Shown: positions 1 to 8,700 of the stretch, piece after piece | Numbering within the stretch: the stretch's first letter is position 1 | How the letters are laid out: each line of letters begins with the position of its first letter | Assembly: GCA_016875165.1 (NCBI GenBank) | Contig: VGSF01000007.1 | Span: 32,488-96,487, forward strand | Source: Deltaproteobacteria bacterium | Lineage (GTDB): Bacteria; Desulfobacterota; SM23-61 | Reading direction: 5' to 3' | Length of the DNA stretch: 64,000 nt | The notes under the pieces: model-generated | The model's input: only the letters and a program-made list of their open reading frames with translations | Databases searched by the model: none | Told to the model about the DNA's origin: nothing | Translations under genes and position numbers: made by a program

Positions 1-1
1 G

Positions 2-130
2 ACGCCAGCCGGCCGCTGGGGCGAGCCCGAAGATTTAATGGGCACAGCCGTTTTCCTGGCCAGCAGAGCCTCGGACTTCGTGACAGGAGTGGCTTTGCCG
101 GTCGATGGCGGTTTTTCCATAATGCTCTGA
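2..130 (+). CDS. Short-chain dehydrogenase/reductase, C-terminal fragment
   Basis: Only the last 42 residues lie in the window. They read [18 protein letters not shown], then an FVTG segment and VDGGFS near the end, which is the standard C-terminus of SDR-family NAD(P)-dependent oxidoreductases (the part that closes over the substrate pocket and forms the tetramer interface). The substrate cannot be told from this piece. It ends about 210 bases before an ADP-forming acyl-CoA synthetase on the same strand, so a role in acyl or hydroxyacyl metabolism is possible but unproven. The start is outside the window. Confidence 0.9.
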   Translation, partial: TPAGRWGEPEDLMGTAVFLASRASDFVTGVALPVDGGFSIML

Positions 131-264
131 TAAAATAACGAATCTCCGTTTAATTCAATTGTATAGGAAATTCCTTTTTTCAACTTTAGTGTAGCCTGCA
201 GATGGATCACTTTAGATGTTTGAGATATTCTTTACTTTTTCTTTTTCTTAATCATGGTTTTAAA

Positions 265-297
265 ACTCTGTGATCTCTGTGCCCTCTGTGGCTAATT
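265..297. repeat. Degenerate arm of a CTCTGCGG-type repeat
   Basis: A run of CTCTGTGATCTCTG, CCCTCTGTGG and AATTTTAATTT matches the arm seen at 23795-23835 and the right arm of the palindromic element at 36007-36204. It lies about 45 bases upstream of the acyl-CoA synthetase start. Confidence 0.6.
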
Positions 298-341
298 TTA
301 ATTTAAGGTGATCAATAATTCTTTTACCTTAGGAGAAAAAT

Positions 342-2441
342 ATGCGCGAGATTTTTTACCCCAACAGCGTAGCCGTGATCGGAGTCTCCACTTCCTCCGA
401 CAACATGGGACGGGGGATTGTCTTTAACCTTACTGAATTTGGCTTTCAGGGAATCATTTATCAAGTAGGGCCTAAAGGAGGGGTCTTCGCCGGACGGCGA
501 ATCTACAAATCCGTCCTGGACATTCCCGACCACCTGGACCTGGCTGTCATCCTCACGCCCGCCCGTACAGTCCCGGCAATTCTCGAAGAATGCGGGCAAA
601 AAAGAATTCAGTGGGCAGTCGTGGAGTCCGCCGGCTTTCGCGAATTTGGAGAAGCCGGGAAAAAAATCGAGGAAGAGATCATCCGGGTGGCCGCGAAATA
701 TAACTTGCGCTTTGTGGGCCCGAACTGCATCGGGGTGATCAACATGGAGAATGGCCTCTGTACTCCTTTTCCGCCCCTGAGACGTATCGTCCGCCACGGA
801 GACATCTCCATGATCTCCCAGAGCGGGGGGGTAGGCATGTCCGTTCTAAACCTCATGGGCAATGAAGGTTTGGGTCTGAACAAGTTCGTTTCCGCCGGGA
901 ATATGCTGAACATTCAGACCGAAGAGCTTCTATCCTATTTTATCGAAGACCCGGGAACAAAGTACATCCTGCTCTACTTAGAGGGCATCCAGGACGGGCG
1001 CAAGCTCATGGAGGTCGCCTCTCGTTCCACCAAACCCATCGTGGCCTTTAAAGCCAATATCGGGCAGTTCGGCAAAGCTATTGCCTCCTCCCACACGGCT
1101 TCCCTATCCAGCAATGACAAAGTAGTGGATGCGGCCTTCCGCCAGTGCGGAATCATACGCGTCCACGATGCCACCACTCTGGGCAACGATCTGAAGATTC
1201 TCCGCCTGCCGGCGATGCGGGGAAAGAACCTGGCCATCATCTCCCGTTCGGGCGGCCATGCCGTGATTGCCGCCGATGCCTGCGAAATGTCCGGATTTTC
1301 CCTGGCGCCATTTCCCCGAGAATTCCTTGAAGAAGTCGAAAGTCATTTTCGGGCCTCGGTGATCAAGCTGACCAATCCCCTTGACCTGGGCGATCTTTTC
1401 GACCTGGACATCTACCTAAAAATTATCGACCGCACCCTGGCCCAGAAAGGAGTGGATGGAATTGTCTTTCTGCACACCTTCAACGCCATGATGGAAGGAC
1501 AGAAGTCCAGGGACCTCTTCCTTCAGGTTATTGAGCTTTCCAAAAAATATGATAAGCCGGTGGCCCTCTATGTATCCACCGAAGACCAGGAAGTGAACTA
1601 CCTGAAAAGAAATTTAAATTATCCCGTTTTCACCCAGGTGGTGGAAACTGTTCGGGCCTTAGGACTGAACCGCCGGTATCATGGCGAGATGCTCCGTATC
1701 CGTCAACCCAAGGAGATTTTATCCTTCCAGGTGGATGAGAAAACAGCCCGGTATTTGCTGGAAAAACCCCATCTGGAGAAAAGGGATCTATTACTGCATG
1801 AAGCGGCTGAAGTCCTTAGCATATACGGAATTCCCATGGTGCGCGGCGCGCCCGTTCCCGATGAAAAAGAGGCCATCAAAGCAGCCAAAGATCTGGGTTT
1901 TCCCGTAGCCATGAAAGTCATCTCCAAGGAGATTTCCCATAAATCCGACGTCGGGGGAGTACAACTGAACCTGCGCAGCGAGGTCGGAGTGGCGGATGCT
2001 TACCAGGATATGACCAGAAGGATCCGCCAGGCTTACCCGGAGGCAAAGATCGAGGGCGTCCTGATTCAACCCATGGTCACAGGGGGACGGGAGTTGATCG
2101 TTGGCGGAAGACAGGATGAGCAATTCGGACCCGTGGTTATGGTCGGACTGGGCGGGATCTTTGTGGAGATCTTCGGCGAAGTGTCCGTGCGGGTGGCCCC
2201 CATTTCCCGCGGCGAGGCCCTGGAGATGATCGACGAGCTGCGATGCTCAGCCATTTTTAAAGGGGCCCGGGGTATGAAACCGTCTGACCTTGAGGCCGTG
2301 GCCGAGGTACTCCTGCGGCTTTCTCAGTTACTCTGTGATCTCCCCGAGATCCGCGAGATCGACATCAACCCCCTTAGGGTCTTCCAGGAGAAAGAAGGCT
2401 GCCTGGCCCTGGACGTGCGCATGATTTTGGGAAAAGATTAA
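342..2441 (+). CDS. Acyl-CoA synthetase, NDP(ADP)-forming, fused alpha-beta
   Basis: A 699-residue single-chain enzyme expected to interconvert an acyl-CoA, ADP and phosphate with the free acid, CoA and ATP in the cytoplasm. Domains in order: CoA-binding Rossmann domain (NSVAVIGVSTSSDNMG near the start), two succinyl-CoA-synthetase-like flavodoxin domains with the SQSGGVG phosphate loop (about residue 165) and the phosphohistidine region SSHTASLSS (about 252), and from about residue 490 an ATP-grasp domain with AMKVISKEISHKSDVGG and REIDINPL near the end. Length matches fused ACD enzymes. The start follows TAGGAGAAAAAT. In anaerobes such enzymes conserve energy during acid formation or activate acids; the specific acid is unknown. 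It is monocistronic here. Confidence 0.93.
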   Translation: MREIFYPNSVAVIGVSTSSDNMGRGIVFNLTEFGFQGIIYQVGPKGGVFAGRRIYKSVLDIPDHLDLAVILTPARTVPAILEECGQKRIQWAVVESAGFREFGEAGKKIEEEIIRVAAKYNLRFVGPNCIGVINMENGLCTPFPPLRRIVRHGDISMISQSGGVGMSVLNLMGNEGLGLNKFVSAGNMLNIQTEELLSYFIEDPGTKYILLYLEGIQDGRKLMEVASRSTKPIVAFKANIGQFGKAIASSHTASLSSNDKVVDAAFRQCGIIRVHDATTLGNDLKILRLPAMRGKNLAIISRSGGHAVIAADACEMSGFSLAPFPREFLEEVESHFRASVIKLTNPLDLGDLFDLDIYLKIIDRTLAQKGVDGIVFLHTFNAMMEGQKSRDLFLQVIELSKKYDKPVALYVSTEDQEVNYLKRNLNYPVFTQVVETVRALGLNRRYHGEMLRIRQPKEILSFQVDEKTARYLLEKPHLEKRDLLLHEAAEVLSIYGIPMVRGAPVPDEKEAIKAAKDLGFPVAMKVISKEISHKSDVGGVQLNLRSEVGVADAYQDMTRRIRQAYPEAKIEGVLIQPMVTGGRELIVGGRQDEQFGPVVMVGLGGIFVEIFGEVSVRVAPISRGEALEMIDELRCSAIFKGARGMKPSDLEAVAEVLLRLSQLLCDLPEIREIDINPLRVFQEKEGCLALDVRMILGKD

Positions 2442-2532
2442 ATATCTGTTTAAGGACCAACGATCTTATATCTTAATGGAATTTAATTATAAAACCTAAC
2501 CAAAGATATTTGAAATTTTAAGGTTTGCTTTT

Positions 2533-2675
2533 TAAATCCGAAATCCGAATATCGAAATCCGAAACAAATTTCAAATTCGAATGTTCAAATGACTTAAACA
2601 AAAGCGATGTTTGGGATTTGGAACATTTGGAATTGTTTCGAGTTTCGAATTTCGTGCTTCGAAATTAGAATTTAG
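2533..2675. repeat. AT-rich palindromic intergenic repeat, copy A
   Basis: Alternating AAATCCGAAATCC, AAATTTCAAATTC and their complements (TTTGGGATTTGG, TTTCGAATTTCG) form a long imperfect palindrome around ATGACTTAAACAAAAG. A related copy lies at 10600-10740 (AAATTTCAAATCC, ATGACCTAAACAATTC). No coding potential is seen. Confidence 0.6.
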
Positions 2676-2724
2676 GCATCCCTTTTTTATAAATGTTAGA
2701 AGAAAATTCTCAGACTGAATGGGA

Positions 2725-3236
2725 CACCGGGAGGGACGTTGTTGCACCCGTTGCGCACCGGGAGGGACGTTGTTGCACCCGTTGCGTAGCGGGATCAGAT
2801 GAGGAATATGCATTATAGCATTACTGGATACGTTGCTTGAGAATCAGGAACAGAAACGCACATGCCAAGAAAAGCGCGATTAGATGTTCCCGGAGCTTTA
2901 CACCACATCATGGTGCGCGGGGTCAACAAGTCAGCCATCTTCGATGATGACCAGGATAGACAGAAGTTAATGGAGCGGTTGGAAGAGAACATTGTTGAAG
3001 CAAAGTGCTCGATTTATGCCTGGGTTCTTATGACAAATCATTTATTATTCAAGAACGGCGGCAAAGGCAATTCAACGGTTATGCGGAAGCTTCTGACCTG
3101 GTACGCCATCTATTACAACCGACATCATCGGCGAATAGGCCAGTGTACATCGACTGTCACGCGAGCACTAACCAGATCGGAGAAGGCGGCATGATGACGC
3201 TGATAAACCGCCACGCAACGGGTGCAACAACGTCCC
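2725..3236 (+). mobile_element. REP-like element carrying a truncated RAYT
   Basis: Two perfect tandem copies of a 31-base unit (2725-2755 and 2756-2786, containing GGGACGTTGTTGCACCC) lie left of the transposase remnant. A perfect 23-base inverted copy of the unit's end (3214-3236, CGCAACGGGTGCAACAACG...) lies right of it. Inverted REP-like units flanking a Y1 transposase are the classic RAYT arrangement. The whole unit is about 510 bp and cannot move by itself because the transposase is damaged. Confidence 0.75.
2862..3194 (+). pseudogene. REP-associated tyrosine transposase, degenerate
   Basis: The N-terminus MPRKARLDVPGALHHIMVRG, then IFDDDQDRQ and YAWVLMTNH, is that of Y1/HUH transposases of the REP-associated (TnpA_REP, RAYT) group, which nick single-stranded REP DNA. 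The family motif after MTNH should be V-H-L-L. Here the reading goes straight to LLF, as if six bases between two CAT triplets were lost, removing one histidine of the HUH metal site. Similarity stops after NRHHRRIG and the remaining 18 residues look random, so only about 110 of the usual 200-300 residues survive. It is almost certainly inactive, although REP-like repeats still flank it. Confidence 0.85.
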
Positions 3237-3533
3237 CCACTACATTTTTCTAGGTTAAGCCTCAATTTTTCAACTTTTGATCCATCGCCCTTCCCCAACC
3301 CAATTTTTTCACACCTTTGGAGTTAGGGGGGGTTTCGGGTAATCCATTCGCCCCGCCAGGCGGGGTTAACCTGCATAATGTCAACTTATTTAATACGTTC
3401 GCAATAATTCAGAAATATTTAACCGGAGGTTGGCTTCATCTTCAACCGCCATTTCCTTTTTAAGACATTGCGGAGGAAATTACAGGTAGATCAAGGAACC
3501 GGCAAAATCCGAGGACACCCAATCGATTAATAA
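3195..3533. other. Gene-free stretch after the RAYT element
   Basis: Apart from the inverted REP unit (3214-3236) and a GC-rich hairpin at 3351-3365 (CCCCGCC/GGCGGGG with a one-base centre), no gene, RNA or promoter was recognised. The segment separates convergent genes (the transposase remnant on plus, the DUF1285 gene on minus). Confidence 0.5.
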
Positions 3534-4001
3534 TCAGGGTATGGATGGAAAGTTTGTTAGATTATATTCTTTCCCGTCAATGGAGATGAAAAAGCGCTTT
3601 TCTTGCTCATCCTGCTGGATGAAGGGGGCAAGAAGTTGATAGGCGCCGCGGGAGAAGCGGGCTTCGAACATTCCGCCCCGAACCCGGCAATAGGGAATAT
3701 GATCTGATCCGATGCGGAGGGTTTCAGGAATGAGCGGCTCTCCACTTTCATCGTTCAAGATTAACCAAACAGACTCCAACTCACCTTGTTCAGAAGTGAC
3801 AAACTCGAGGGTCTTGACCACAAAAGGAGCATCTTCCGCTTCCACGGGGCAGGTTTCTTGCCCGATCCGTAGAATGAGGCGGCCGGATTTGTCGTAGGTA
3901 AGATTTTTATTGTAAAGAAGGTAGGTACGGCGGTGAGTAATTTCCTCTCCCTGGATGAACCAGCGGCCTTCTTTATTGATACGGATCAGAGCTTCCTTCA
4001 T
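3534..4001 (-). CDS. DUF1285 family protein
   Basis: 155 residues. The pattern INKEGRWFIQGEEITHRRTY, then PVEAEDAPFVVKTLEF and IPYCRVRGGMFEARFSRGAY, matches the DUF1285 family: small two-domain cytoplasmic beta proteins of unknown function. No catalytic residues, signal peptide or membrane segment are visible. The start codon overlaps the mnmE stop by four bases, so it is the last gene of the rpmH-to-mnmE transcription unit and translationally coupled. Position alone does not tie it to tRNA modification. Confidence 0.75.
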   Translation of the reverse strand: MKEALIRINKEGRWFIQGEEITHRRTYLLYNKNLTYDKSGRLILRIGQETCPVEAEDAPFVVKTLEFVTSEQGELESVWLILNDESGEPLIPETLRIGSDHIPYCRVRGGMFEARFSRGAYQLLAPFIQQDEQEKRFFISIDGKEYNLTNFPSIP

Positions 4002-5389
4002 TTGCCGATACAGAACTGCTCGAAAATGCGGTCCAAGACATCTTCCGGAGTTACTTCCCCGAGAATTTCTCCCAAGGCTTCAAGAGCCGCCTTTAAATCC
4101 AAGGTGATGAATTCATAAGAAAGATCAGCTTTCAGGCTTTGCCAAGCCTGGTCGAAAGAGTCCCGGGCCGAGCCGAGAGCCTTTTTATGGCGGAGGTTAG
4201 AAATAATAACTTCAGCCGCTGGTTCCAGCTTGCCGTCCAAAACTAGATTACGGATGGTCTCTTTCAGGTGGTCAATCCCTGAGCCATAAAGGGCCGAGAT
4301 GGGAATAAAAGGAGCTTCCGGAAGTTGCGCCCGCAAACTTTCCAGGGCAATTCGTTGCGGAAGGTCGTTTTTATTGACGGCTATTATGGTTTTTTTGGAT
4401 TGGACTTCAGGCAAAATAGCTAAGTCTTCGGAATTAGCCGGTTCGGACCCGTCCAGAACCCAAATAACCAGGTCAGCCTGGCTTAGGTGTTTTTTTGTCC
4501 GCTTTACGCCTTCTTCTTCAATCAGGTCGCGAGCATGGCGGAGGCCGGCCGTATCGAGAATCCGCAGAGGGATTCCCTGAATATTGATTGTTTCTTCGAT
4601 GCTATCGCGAGTCGTACCAGGGATAGCGGTTACGATAGCGCGTTCTTCCCCCAGGAGGGAATTCAGCAGGCTGGATTTTCCAACGTTGGGTTTACCAACA
4701 ATGACCGCGGCTATTCCTTCCCGGTAAATCATGCCTTCCTGATAAGTTTGCAGAATAGCATTCAGGCGATCAAGTAAATTTTTAATTTGCCGGGAGATTA
4801 CAGCCGGAGAAATTTCCGGAATTTCTTCTTCGGGAAAGTCAACGCCGGCCTCCAATAAAGTTAGGAGATTAAGCACCCCTTCTTTCATCTGCCGCACTTC
4901 CGTGGCCAAATTACCAGCAAGCTGGCGGTTGGCTAATTTTAGAGACTGCTGGGTCTTGGCGTTAATCAGATCGATGACGGCTTCGGCCTGGGTAAGGTCA
5001 ATCCGGCCATTTAAAAAGGCGCGTTTGGTGAATTCACCTGGTTCGGCCAGGCGAGCTCCCCAGCGGAGGACAACCTCTAAAATCTCTTTAAGGACTAATA
5101 CTCCGCTGTGACACTGGATTTCGACTACATTCTCCCGGGTGTAAGTCTTAGGCTGGCCCATGAAAACAAACAGAACCTCGTCAATGACCGTTTGGTCTTC
5201 GGGGCGGATGATTTCACCGAAGTAAAAACGATGGGAGAGTAGGGAACCAACCTCCTGTCCTCGACGCCGAAAAATCTTTTTGGCAATTGGTAAGGCCTGG
5301 GGGCCGCTTATCCGAACGATTCCGATTCCTCCCATCCCTAGGGGGGTGGAAATCGCGGCGATCGTATCCCCCAATGTTCCTTTGCTCAT
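3998..5389 (-). CDS. mnmE: tRNA modification GTPase MnmE (TrmE)
   Basis: 463 residues, full family length. With MnmG it forms the carboxymethylaminomethyl (or aminomethyl) group on U34 of tRNAs reading NNA/NNG codons. Visible parts: N-terminal tetrahydrofolate-binding domain (DTIAAISTPLGMGGIGIVRI, then KRAFLNGRIDLTQAEA), helical domain, and the inserted G domain with GKPNVGKSS (about residue 232), PGTTRD and DTAGLR switch sequences and NKNDLP. The C-terminal FCIGK carries the conserved cysteine. The start overlaps the jag stop by four bases (ATGA), implying coupling. Nothing is unusual. Confidence 0.98.
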   Translation of the reverse strand: MSKGTLGDTIAAISTPLGMGGIGIVRISGPQALPIAKKIFRRRGQEVGSLLSHRFYFGEIIRPEDQTVIDEVLFVFMGQPKTYTRENVVEIQCHSGVLVLKEILEVVLRWGARLAEPGEFTKRAFLNGRIDLTQAEAVIDLINAKTQQSLKLANRQLAGNLATEVRQMKEGVLNLLTLLEAGVDFPEEEIPEISPAVISRQIKNLLDRLNAILQTYQEGMIYREGIAAVIVGKPNVGKSSLLNSLLGEERAIVTAIPGTTRDSIEETINIQGIPLRILDTAGLRHARDLIEEEGVKRTKKHLSQADLVIWVLDGSEPANSEDLAILPEVQSKKTIIAVNKNDLPQRIALESLRAQLPEAPFIPISALYGSGIDHLKETIRNLVLDGKLEPAAEVIISNLRHKKALGSARDSFDQAWQSLKADLSYEFITLDLKAALEALGEILGEVTPEDVLDRIFEQFCIGK

Positions 5390-6069
5390 GAAGGTTTTTT
5401 TTCGGGGCTGATAATGATTTTCCGGTAAAGGCCCGTCCCTGTTGACCGGGTGCGCAGGGCTTTATCGTCCTGGAGAGCAAGGTGGATGATGCGCCGGTCA
5501 TGGGCATTCATCGGGCTTATGGTCACCGGCCTGCCCAGCTCTTTAGCTTTATCGGCCAGGCGGTGAGCCAGGTTCGCTAAAGATTCTTCCCTGCGGGAAC
5601 GATAATTTTCCGTGTCCACGATAATCCGCTTTTTGTCTTCGGCCCCTTTATGGACAATCTTGTTGATCAAGTATTCCAGGGCATCGAGGGTCTGGCCCTT
5701 GCGGCCGATCAAAAGGCCGCTGCCGTCACCCTTTATGCGCAGCAAGATACGTTCGGGTTCGTCTTTCAGTTCGACCTCGGTTTCCATCCCCAACAGGTGG
5801 AGGAGGTCTTGCAGGGTTTTTTTGGCAGTTTCCGCCGGAGAATGACCCGGAGGGGGAGAAGAAAAATCAGCCTCTTTTCTCTCCGGAGCGGGGGGTGTTT
5901 TTCGGGTGGCCCGGATTTGAGCCTTCTTTGCGCCCACCAGCCCTAAGAAGCCACTGGAGCCGTTGGCCAGAATCTCAATCTCTAAATCTTCCCGCGAGGC
6001 CTTTAATTCCTGGCAAGCTTTACTTATGGCCTCTTCGATGTTTTTGCCTTCGGTCTCGATAGAATTCAT
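5386..6069 (-). CDS. jag: RNA-binding protein Jag/KhpB
   Basis: 227 residues with the family order: Jag_N domain (GKNIEEAISKACQEL, then NGSSGFLGLVGAKKAQIR), a charged Pro/Glu linker, a KH domain (GLLIGRKGQTLDALEYLI) and a C-terminal R3H domain (MNAHDRRIIHLAL). It binds RNA, and in other bacteria it influences cell-wall synthesis and division. I set the start at the ATG at 6069 because GGAGG lies five bases upstream. A longer reading from a GTG that overlaps the yidC stop would add only MPEET and would put the ribosome site inside the gene. It sits between yidC and mnmE as in many bacteria. Confidence 0.95.
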   Translation of the reverse strand: MNSIETEGKNIEEAISKACQELKASREDLEIEILANGSSGFLGLVGAKKAQIRATRKTPPAPERKEADFSSPPPGHSPAETAKKTLQDLLHLLGMETEVELKDEPERILLRIKGDGSGLLIGRKGQTLDALEYLINKIVHKGAEDKKRIIVDTENYRSRREESLANLAHRLADKAKELGRPVTISPMNAHDRRIIHLALQDDKALRTRSTGTGLYRKIIISPEKKPS

Positions 6070-6083
6070 AGTTTCCTCCGGCA

Positions 6084-7733
6084 CTACTTGGAATATTTAT
6101 TTATGTATATTTGCTGCCCGATGGAGAGCAGGTTGTTGAACAGCCAATAAAGCACCAGGCCTGTGGGGAAGGTAAGGAACATAAAAGTAAACACCACGGG
6201 CATGATCAGCATCATCTTGGCCTGGGTAGGGTCTCCAGGGGTAGGCGTCATCCACTGCTGGACGAACATCGAAGCTCCCATGAGAATGGGAGAAATGTAA
6301 TAAGGATCCTGGGCTGAGAGATCCTGGATCCACCAGTAGAAGGGAGCGTGGCGAATCTCGATGGAGTAGAGAAGAACTTTATAGAGCGCGAAAAAAATGG
6401 GGATCTGGATGACGATGGGCAAACATCCGCTCATGGGGTTGACTTTATAACGGCGATAGAGATCCATCGTCTCTTTGTTGAGCTTTTCCTTGTCATCCTT
6501 GAATTTTTCCTTTAGCTTGGCCATTTCGGGTTGGAGCTTTTTCATCTCCTTCATCGATCTGTAACTGATATGCGTTGGGTACCAGAAAAGAATTTTGATG
6601 ATCACCGTGAGAAAGATAATGGCCAGACCGTAATTTCCGGTGTACTTGTAGAAAAATTTCATGACATAAAGCATAGGCTTGGCCACCACGTCAAACCAGC
6701 CGAAGTCCAAAGCATGGTCTAAGTCAGAACCAACAGTTTTGAGAATGTCCAGGTCTTTGGGGCCGAAGTAAAGGGCGTAGGATTGGGTAAATTGGGTTTC
6801 AGGGGGAAGTGCGGCTTTGGGGCCGCCCATGCGCAGGTCGGCGGTGGTTTCCGAGGTTTTTTTCATGATAATCTCCGTGCCCTCGGATTTCTTGGGAATG
6901 AAAGCGGCCAGGAAATATATATTCTGGAATCCTCCCCATTGAACATTCTGGGAAAAGCGCTTTTCGTCTTTCAAGTCTTTCAGCTCGATCTCGTGGAGTT
7001 CTTTCTTAATCAGGGCGGTAAAAGGGGGAACTTCTGCGCCCATGCTTCCCCCCGAGCCCGGGATGCAAGCCATACCACCGCTTCCCGCAATAGTGAATAT
7101 CTTTCCCGACCAGAGGAGAACTGGCCTTCCTTCTAATGACCGGGAGGAACGGTTGATCATCTGCAGGTTCAGGTCCATGCGGTAAGTGTCCGCATAAAAT
7201 ATAATCTGCTGGCTTAGTTGCAGCCCCTCGGGGGATTCCCAGGTAAAAAGCAACTCACCTTTGTTTTTCTGGGGTCCCAGCTTCAAGCTATCCACGTTCA
7301 CCTGGAAGAGGGAATCGGGTGTAAATGGAAAATTGGCCTCCAGAATCTCCAGGCCAAAAGGATACCCGCCGCTTAGCGTATCAGTGGCCAGGTCGAGGGG
7401 TTTGGCCCCCTCACCAAGCTTATCCTCATATTTTTTAACCTTCCAGCTTTTCAAGCGGGCCCCGCGGGTGTCGAAGACCGCAATATAAAGCGGGGTATCC
7501 ACCGTAATGTCCTTGCCGGCGTGAGCTTTGATCGTCTCCGCAGGGCGGGGGTATGCTGGCTGAGCGGCCTCCGGCTTTTTCTCTCCCACCGGGGTTGCTT
7601 TTTCCACCGGTACGACTTTCTCCTGGGGAGGTTTTTCATTATTGGTCTCTGGTGGAGGGGGGGTAAAAAAATACTGGTAAAAAACCAGGATGAGCATAGA
7701 AATGATTACAGCTAAAAGCGCGCGCTTTTCCAT
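6084..7733 (-). CDS. yidC: Membrane protein insertase YidC
   Basis: 549 residues. Inserts and folds inner-membrane proteins, alone or with SecYEG. Visible: N-terminal membrane anchor (ALLAVIISMLILVFYQYFF), a Pro/Lys/Glu-rich linker, the large periplasmic beta domain typical of Gram-negative YidC, then the conserved membrane core starting near YNYGLAIIFLTVIIKILFWY-type residues with a cytoplasmic charged hairpin (LKEKFKDDKEKLNKE) and the final helices LPIVIQIPIFFALY and FPTGLVLYWLFNNLLSIGQQ. The start is the ATG at 7733 with GGAGG seven bases upstream; a TTG one codon earlier is less likely. The large periplasmic domain supports a Gram-negative host. Confidence 0.97.
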   Translation of the reverse strand: MEKRALLAVIISMLILVFYQYFFTPPPPETNNEKPPQEKVVPVEKATPVGEKKPEAAQPAYPRPAETIKAHAGKDITVDTPLYIAVFDTRGARLKSWKVKKYEDKLGEGAKPLDLATDTLSGGYPFGLEILEANFPFTPDSLFQVNVDSLKLGPQKNKGELLFTWESPEGLQLSQQIIFYADTYRMDLNLQMINRSSRSLEGRPVLLWSGKIFTIAGSGGMACIPGSGGSMGAEVPPFTALIKKELHEIELKDLKDEKRFSQNVQWGGFQNIYFLAAFIPKKSEGTEIIMKKTSETTADLRMGGPKAALPPETQFTQSYALYFGPKDLDILKTVGSDLDHALDFGWFDVVAKPMLYVMKFFYKYTGNYGLAIIFLTVIIKILFWYPTHISYRSMKEMKKLQPEMAKLKEKFKDDKEKLNKETMDLYRRYKVNPMSGCLPIVIQIPIFFALYKVLLYSIEIRHAPFYWWIQDLSAQDPYYISPILMGASMFVQQWMTPTPGDPTQAKMMLIMPVVFTFMFLTFPTGLVLYWLFNNLLSIGQQIYINKYSK

Positions 7734-7763
7734 CAATAACCTCCGTTGGCCCCCTCTATTCGT

Positions 7764-8015
7764 TCACTTATGGGTTGAACCCGCTTCTTGGCGGCTTTGG
7801 GGGGGTAACACTGGATCATAACCACCTGGGTGAAAGGGATGGCATTTCAAAAGCCTCCACGCGGTCAAAAGTAAACCCTTAACCGGGCCGAATCGCTCGA
7901 CCGCTTCCAGGGCATAGGCAGAGCATGAAGGCGCAAAGCGGCAAGAAGAGAAGGTTAGCGGGGAGAGGAAATAGCGATAAAATTGAATGAGGCTAAGGAC
8001 TATCCGGGTCACCAT
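7764..8015 (-). CDS. yidD: Membrane protein insertion efficiency factor YidD
   Basis: 83 residues. Shows the family signature: [30 protein letters not shown] and [16 protein letters not shown], including conserved cysteines. YidD is a small, membrane-associated amphipathic protein that helps YidC-dependent insertion. It lies in the usual place between rnpA (15-base gap) and yidC (30-base gap). Confidence 0.96.
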   Translation of the reverse strand: MVTRIVLSLIQFYRYFLSPLTFSSCRFAPSCSAYALEAVERFGPVKGLLLTAWRLLKCHPFHPGGYDPVLPPQSRQEAGSTHK

Positions 8016-8030
8016 CTAAAATTTGAAAAG

Positions 8031-8369
8031 CTATCGCTTTTTTAAAATTCCTTTCAATTCTTCAGATACCTGCCAAAAATTTAGTTTGGCGGCGCCTTCT
8101 TTGGCGGTGATGACAAAGTCCGAAGAGCTTAAGAGTTCTTCTTTGTTCTGGCGAAAAAACTCCCGGATCAACCTTTTCAGGCGATTACGTTCGACCGCTA
8201 TTCCAACCCGCTTCCCGACCGTGATCCCCAATCTCAGGCGAGAGAGACGGTTTGGACATATGGAAACCCCGAAATGTTCCGTATGGAATCTTATCCCCTC
8301 CCTGGAGATCCTGATAAAATCGCCCCGGCAACGGATCCTCTCCTCTTTTCCGAATGTGTTTAAGCACAT
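8031..8369 (-). CDS. rnpA: Ribonuclease P protein component
   Basis: 112 residues, the usual size. Protein subunit of RNase P, which with the catalytic RNA trims 5' leaders from pre-tRNAs. The RNR-like core is visible as KRVGIAVERNRLKRLIREFF (about residues 53-72), along with the N-terminal EERIRCRGDF and the downstream SSDFVITAK. The start ATG directly follows an in-frame TAG, which rules out a longer reading. It lies 37 bases after rpmH in the universal rpmH-rnpA order. The RNase P RNA gene itself was not seen in the window. Confidence 0.95.
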   Translation of the reverse strand: MCLNTFGKEERIRCRGDFIRISREGIRFHTEHFGVSICPNRLSRLRLGITVGKRVGIAVERNRLKRLIREFFRQNKEELLSSSDFVITAKEGAAKLNFWQVSEELKGILKKR

Positions 8370-8406
8370 CTACCGAGGGCTCCGATCTCTGGCGGTCGGC
8401 TGGTTC

Positions 8407-8556
8407 TCAGTATTCGCTCACCACTACCACCAATCTCTTTCGGCCTTTGGCCCTCCTGCGTTTCAAGACTAAACGTCCACCCTTTGTGGACATACGGCTT
8501 AAAAAGCCGTGGGTTCTTTTCCGGCGAATGTTACTTGGCTGATATGTCCTCTTCAC
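8407..8556 (-). CDS. rpmH: 50S ribosomal protein L34
   Basis: 49 residues, recovered by reading the minus strand upstream of rnpA. The protein begins [19 protein letters not shown], continues [20 protein letters not shown] and ends RLVVVVSEY, an unmistakable L34. The start codon is GTG (8556-8554), preceded by GGGAG eight bases upstream; no ATG is possible in frame before the KRTYQPS core. It is the first gene of the rpmH-rnpA-yidD-yidC-jag-mnmE-DUF1285 unit. Confidence 0.97.
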   Translation of the reverse strand: MKRTYQPSNIRRKRTHGFLSRMSTKGGRLVLKRRRAKGRKRLVVVVSEY

Positions 8557-8598
8557 CGCTTAACTCCCGCTCTGGGTGAATTTTATTCCCTAAAGAGA

Positions 8599-8627
8599 AT
8601 TATTTTCCCCAGTTTTTAATAAGCCAA
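8599..8627 (-). promoter_or_regulatory. Probable sigma-70 promoter of the rpmH operon
   Basis: On the minus strand TTGGCT (8627-8622) and AATAAT (8604-8599) are separated by 17 bases, in an AT-rich gap about 45 bases upstream of the rpmH start. No dnaA gene or convincing cluster of DnaA boxes accompanies it. Confidence 0.5.
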
Positions 8628-8700
8628 AACCTTAAAAAAGGTCCAAGATTCAATTTAATGTGGTATTTTATTATTTTCATCTGGAAAAAGCAAGGGTAAA

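Noticed and set aside
2725..2786. Two perfect 31-base tandem repeats as a mini CRISPR array
   Set aside because: The units are directly adjacent with no spacer and pair with an inverted copy around a transposase remnant, so they are REP-like. No cas gene is present.
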